Positions 61,258-64,000 of a stretch of DNA of 64,000 bases are shown in pieces. Position numbers and translations under genes: made by a program. Source of the stretch: a virus. Where the stretch lies: positions 1 to 64,000 of IMG/VR virus record IMGVR_UViG_3300005529_000004; one strand, written 5' to 3'. Each line of letters begins with the position of its first letter. Positions within the stretch are counted from its first letter, which is position 1. The notes below the pieces were generated by a model that was not told the origin of the DNA, searched no databases, and was given only the letters and a program-made list of their open reading frames with translations.

Positions 61258-62250
61258 GTGCTGAGCACGGAAGAGCTGCTCCGCAAGGCCGTTCTCTCCG
61301 ATTCCGACGGGACCGCCGGTGCCTTCGCAGGTTCCGGTGGCGACTTCGGCGGAGCGGGCCAGGCGCCGATCAGCATCGAGCAGGTCACTCAGTTCATCGA
61401 GCTGATGGCCGCATCCCAGGTCTTCCTGGGCGATGTTCGAACGGTCACCTCGGCCTCGGCCAAGTGGCAGGAGAGCATCATCAACTTCGCCTCGCGCATC
61501 GCGCGCCCCGGCGTCGAGGCCACGCGCCTCGGCACCACGGACCGCGTGAAGCCGAGTACCGGCATCGTGGAGATCTCCACCGCGCTGATCCGTGGTGAGA
61601 TCCCCGTGTCGGACGAGGTCTTCGAGGACAACGTCGCGGGTCAGAACCTGACCCAGTCGCTGGAGCGGACGATCGCCGACCGCTTCGGCTTCGACATCGA
61701 GGACCTGATGGTCAACGGCGACAAGGCCTCGGGCGACACGTACCTCGCGCTGCTCGACGGCTGGGTGAAGCAGGTCAAGACGTCCGGCAACGCCGTGGAC
61801 GCCACGACCTACGCGCAGGACTACCAGGAGATCTTCCGGGTCGTTCTCGCCAACATGCCCAAGAGGTTCCTGCGGAACCTCGTCCAGAACGGGCGCTACT
61901 ACGTCCCCGTGACCCTGGAGCAGAAGTACCGCGACATCCTCGCCTCGCGCGGGACGCCGCTCGGTGACCTGATGCTCACGGGCACGAACGAGCTGCGCTA
62001 CCAGGGCATCCTGATCAAGGGCTGCCCGTCGCTGGACGCGGGCATCGTCAGCGGTTCGCCGGACACGTCCAGCGTCCTGCTCACGAACCAGAACAACCTC
62101 TACGCGGGCTACCACCGCGCGATGAAGTTCGAGACCTGGCGCGATCCGCGCGAGGGAGCAACGTCCTTCATCGTGACGGCCAGGGTGGACGCGAAGGTCG
62201 CCGTTCCGAGCGCGGCCGTCGTCGCCTACAACGTCAACGTCGAGGTCTAG
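61258..62250 (+). CDS. Major capsid protein, HK97 fold
   Basis: 330 residues. RTVTSASAKWQESIINFASR, STALIRGEIPVSDEVFEDNV (E-loop to spine helix signature of HK97-type proteins), ADRFGFDIEDLMVNGD (P-domain), and ILIKGCPSLDAGIVSGSPDT with RAMKFETWRDPREGATSFIV near the end. It builds the icosahedral head. A delta domain is not obvious because scaffold is separate. GTG 61258 follows AAAGGAAGGG. Confidence 0.9.
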   Translation: MLSTEELLRKAVLSDSDGTAGAFAGSGGDFGGAGQAPISIEQVTQFIELMAASQVFLGDVRTVTSASAKWQESIINFASRIARPGVEATRLGTTDRVKPSTGIVEISTALIRGEIPVSDEVFEDNVAGQNLTQSLERTIADRFGFDIEDLMVNGDKASGDTYLALLDGWVKQVKTSGNAVDATTYAQDYQEIFRVVLANMPKRFLRNLVQNGRYYVPVTLEQKYRDILASRGTPLGDLMLTGTNELRYQGILIKGCPSLDAGIVSGSPDTSSVLLTNQNNLYAGYHRAMKFETWRDPREGATSFIVTARVDAKVAVPSAAVVAYNVNVEV

Positions 62251-62262
62251 GAGGGCGGCGCA

Positions 62263-62502
62263 ATGACGTACTCGAACCTGACCCAGGAGGCTCAGATCGC
62301 GGCGTTCTGCTACCTGATCGCAACGCTGGATTCAGGTGTGCAGACGTTCCTCGACGGCCTCCCGCTCCCCGACTTCTCGCAGGTCGAGGAGACGAAGGCT
62401 CTCTGGAGCACGCGGGCACGGGTCGAGGGCGGAACCACTCCCGGCTCCGCATACGTCGTCAGCGCCGAGGCGTACAAGTACGTGAAGGCGCACCGCTACT
62501 AG
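62263..62502 (+). CDS. Small protein downstream of the capsid gene
   Basis: 79 residues (TYSNLTQEAQIAAFCYLIAT, SQVEETKALWSTRARVEGGT, VSAEAYKYVKAHRY). AGGAGGGCGGCGCA precedes ATG 62263, 12 bases after the capsid stop. It could be a head-completion or decoration protein by position; unknown. Confidence 0.66.
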   Translation: MTYSNLTQEAQIAAFCYLIATLDSGVQTFLDGLPLPDFSQVEETKALWSTRARVEGGTTPGSAYVVSAEAYKYVKAHRY

Positions 62503-62532
62503 CGGCGACGCCCTCCTCGATCGGCCCTCCCT

Positions 62533-62558
62533 GAAGACCCGGCGCAAGCCGGGTCTTC
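62533..62558 (+). terminator. Hairpin terminator after the capsid operon
   Basis: GAAGACCCGGC-GCAA-GCCGGGTCTTC followed by TCGTTG. Confidence 0.8.
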
Positions 62559-62587
62559 TCGTTGCCCGATTTGCTAACCTGCCGTCC

Positions 62588-62662
62588 AGCGGAGTAGAGC
62601 AGTCTGGCCAGCTCGCAAGGCTCATAACCTTGAGGTCGCGGGTTCGAATCCCGCCTCCGCTA
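62588..62662 (+). tRNA. tRNA-Met (CAT), elongator type
   Basis: Acceptor AGCGGAG/CTCCGCT, discriminator A. Anticodon stem CAAGG/CCTTG with loop CTCATAA, T-arm GCGGG-TTCGAAT-CCCGC. It lacks the three G-C pairs of initiators, so elongator (or Ile2 if modified). Confidence 0.88.
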
Positions 62663-62684
62663 TCACAACCCAGGGAGGGTAGGC

Positions 62685-64000
62685 GTGCATCAACAGGAAG
62701 GGGCGACTCCACCGTCGATCGAGCCAGGGCCAGCTCCGATCGAGAGCGATCGAGAGCTGAGGCCCGGAGTCGAGTCGGTCGAGGACGTCCCGCAGGCCGA
62801 TGTGCTGGCAGCCCGCCCCGAGGACTCGTTCTTGGAGAACGACGATCGCACGCCGATCATGTGGCACTCGAACGCGCCGTGGGTCGGCTCCGGCTATGGC
62901 ACGCAGACCGGCCTGTTCGGTCCGCTGCTCGACACGCAGCTCGGCTATGACGTCGCCTTCAGCGCGTTCTTCGGGTTGCAGGGCGCGCGCCAGGGCTGGG
63001 TCGCGCCGAACGGCCGTCCCTACGTCGTGTACCCAAGCGGCCGCGACGGGCACGGCAACGACGTCCTGGGCGCACACACGAAGCACTGGTTCCGAGGGCG
63101 CGGTGGCTACTGCATCCTGCTGACGGACCCGTGGGTCATGCAGCCGAAGATCATTCAGCGGCTGCCCTGCCTGGCCTGGGTCCCGGTGGACCACGACCCG
63201 ATCATGCCGCGCACACACCACTGGTTCAACGAGTCCGGTGCTATCGCCGTGGCCATGAGCCGCTTCGGGCAGCGCATCCTGGAGGAGGCCGGGCACGAGG
63301 ACGTCCAGTACGTCCCGCACGGGTTCAACCCACGTACCTTCCGGCCGATCGACCGTGGCGAGGCGAGGAAGGCGCTCGGGCTGCCGCAGGACGCTTTCGT
63401 GGTCGGGATGGTCGCGGCCAACCTCGGCTTCCCGTCACGCAAGAGCTTCTCGCAGGCATTCCAGGCATTCGCCCGGCTGCAGGAGAACCACAACGACTGC
63501 ATCCTCTACCTGCACACCTGGATGGAGAATCCTGACGGCGAGCCGCTCTCTGACATGTGCGACGGCCTCAAGATCAGGCCGTGGGTCGCGGACCAGTACG
63601 GACTGACGCTCGGCATCCCCGACAAGGTCGTCGCGGCCACGCTCAACGCCTTCGACGTGCTGCTCAACCCGAGCACGGGCGAGGGCTTCGGCGTCCCGCT
63701 GCTGGAGGCGCAGGCGTGCGGCACGCCCTGCATCACGACCAACTTCTCCTCGATGCCGGAGGTCGCGCCGGTCGAAGCAGGCAACTGGTGCGTTGGAGGC
63801 CAGCCGGTGTACACGCCGTTTGAGAGCTGGCAGCTCACGCCGAGCGTCGAGGAGCTGGTCGAGTGCCTGGAGGAAGCCTACGCCGACGACGAACAGCAGC
63901 GCCTCCGGCGCCGCGCTTCTACTTGCGCGTGGGCCTCGCAGGAGTACCTCGCGGACGAGATCGTGGAGAAGCACTGGAAGCCGGTGCTGGACTGGGCCGC
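62685..64000 (+). CDS. Glycosyltransferase, GT-B fold, 3' truncated by the window
   Basis: 438 codons to the window end, still open. After about 58 acidic, proline-rich residues the enzyme domain begins IMWHSNAPWVGSGYGTQTGL, a GT-B N-terminal sugar-acceptor lobe (W.G.G.g.vt). The donor lobe has VVGMVAANLGFPSRKSFSQA and LLNPSTGEGFGVPLLEAQAC followed by GTPCITT, the EGFGxPxxEAxAxGxP motif of GT4. GTG 62685 follows AGGGAGGG at good spacing, just after tRNA-Met. It is not closely similar to the enzyme at 2409, so two different sugar transfers are likely. Confidence 0.87.
   Translation, partial: MHQQEGATPPSIEPGPAPIESDRELRPGVESVEDVPQADVLAARPEDSFLENDDRTPIMWHSNAPWVGSGYGTQTGLFGPLLDTQLGYDVAFSAFFGLQGARQGWVAPNGRPYVVYPSGRDGHGNDVLGAHTKHWFRGRGGYCILLTDPWVMQPKIIQRLPCLAWVPVDHDPIMPRTHHWFNESGAIAVAMSRFGQRILEEAGHEDVQYVPHGFNPRTFRPIDRGEARKALGLPQDAFVVGMVAANLGFPSRKSFSQAFQAFARLQENHNDCILYLHTWMENPDGEPLSDMCDGLKIRPWVADQYGLTLGIPDKVVAATLNAFDVLLNPSTGEGFGVPLLEAQACGTPCITTNFSSMPEVAPVEAGNWCVGGQPVYTPFESWQLTPSVEELVECLEEAYADDEQQRLRRRASTCAWASQEYLADEIVEKHWKPVLDWA

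Noticed and set aside
1-64000. CRISPR arrays, insertion sequences and rRNA genes
   Set aside because: No regular direct-repeat/spacer pattern, transposase motif or rRNA-like stretch was seen on either strand.

Overview
The window is a stretch of a GC-rich (by eye roughly two thirds G+C) double-stranded DNA tailed-phage genome. It carries a large terminase, portal, MuF head protein, scaffold and HK97-type capsid genes, a phage replication block, lysis enzymes and eleven tRNA-like genes. GGAGG-type Shine-Dalgarno sites, frequent ATGA/GTGA/TGATG gene overlaps, many GTG and TTG starts, very common leaderless starts, and domain types usual in actinobacterial phages (DUF6011-like, DUF2630-like) suggest a high-GC actinobacterium-like host. 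Nothing in the window fixes the host. Both ends cut through genes and no tape-measure gene is present, so the genome continues beyond the window.

Layout. 1-7.4 kb (+): glycine-rich fibre or adhesin proteins, a glycosyltransferase, other virion proteins and the large terminase. 7.6-8.3 kb: two converging tRNA arrays around a perfect 24-bp inverted repeat. 8.4-13.4 kb (+): portal and a 1064-residue MuF protein with a C-terminal HExxH metallopeptidase-like domain. 13.4-36.5 kb (-): replication, recombination and nucleotide block. In transcription order it holds an N4/N6 DNA methylase, a primase-helicase beside an iteron-like intergenic region, HTH regulators, a phage sigma-70 factor, zinc/OB proteins, an RNA ligase, DNA polymerase A, a RuvC-like resolvase, a SNF2 helicase, an HD hydrolase, a dNMP kinase, a RecB/Cas4-like nuclease, a Sak4-like ATPase, an ssDNA-binding protein, a metallophosphoesterase, a small-terminase-like protein, a short tyrosine recombinase and a holin-like protein. 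36.6-54.1 kb (+): a 2H phosphoesterase/XkdF-protease fusion, membrane proteins, tRNA-Phe and tRNA-Arg, a secreted protein, a T4 Rnl1-like RNA ligase, a T4-like polynucleotide kinase/phosphatase, small virion-like proteins, a HAD/RelA-SpoT fusion and lysis genes. 54.1-60.2 kb: many small overlapping genes, several with zinc ribbons. 60.3-64 kb (+): scaffold, major capsid, tRNA-Met and a second glycosyltransferase running off the end.

Two regulatory themes stand out. First, about 17 genes on both strands start 6-8 bases after a TANNNT hexamer, most often GGTAGACT. That places the predicted +1 on the start codon, so these mRNAs are probably leaderless. In some cases the stop codon of the gene before is part of the -10. 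Second, an element of about 67 bp ending GATAAT CCGGGT precedes three distant genes; two copies are identical. The phage encodes its own sigma-70 family protein, which could read one of these classes. Terminators are compact GC hairpins with TTCG or GCAA loops.

The RNA-repair set (two RNA ligases, Pnkp, a 2H phosphoesterase domain) together with the tRNA genes, three of which lack the conserved U33, looks like provision against tRNA-cleaving host defences. This is inference.
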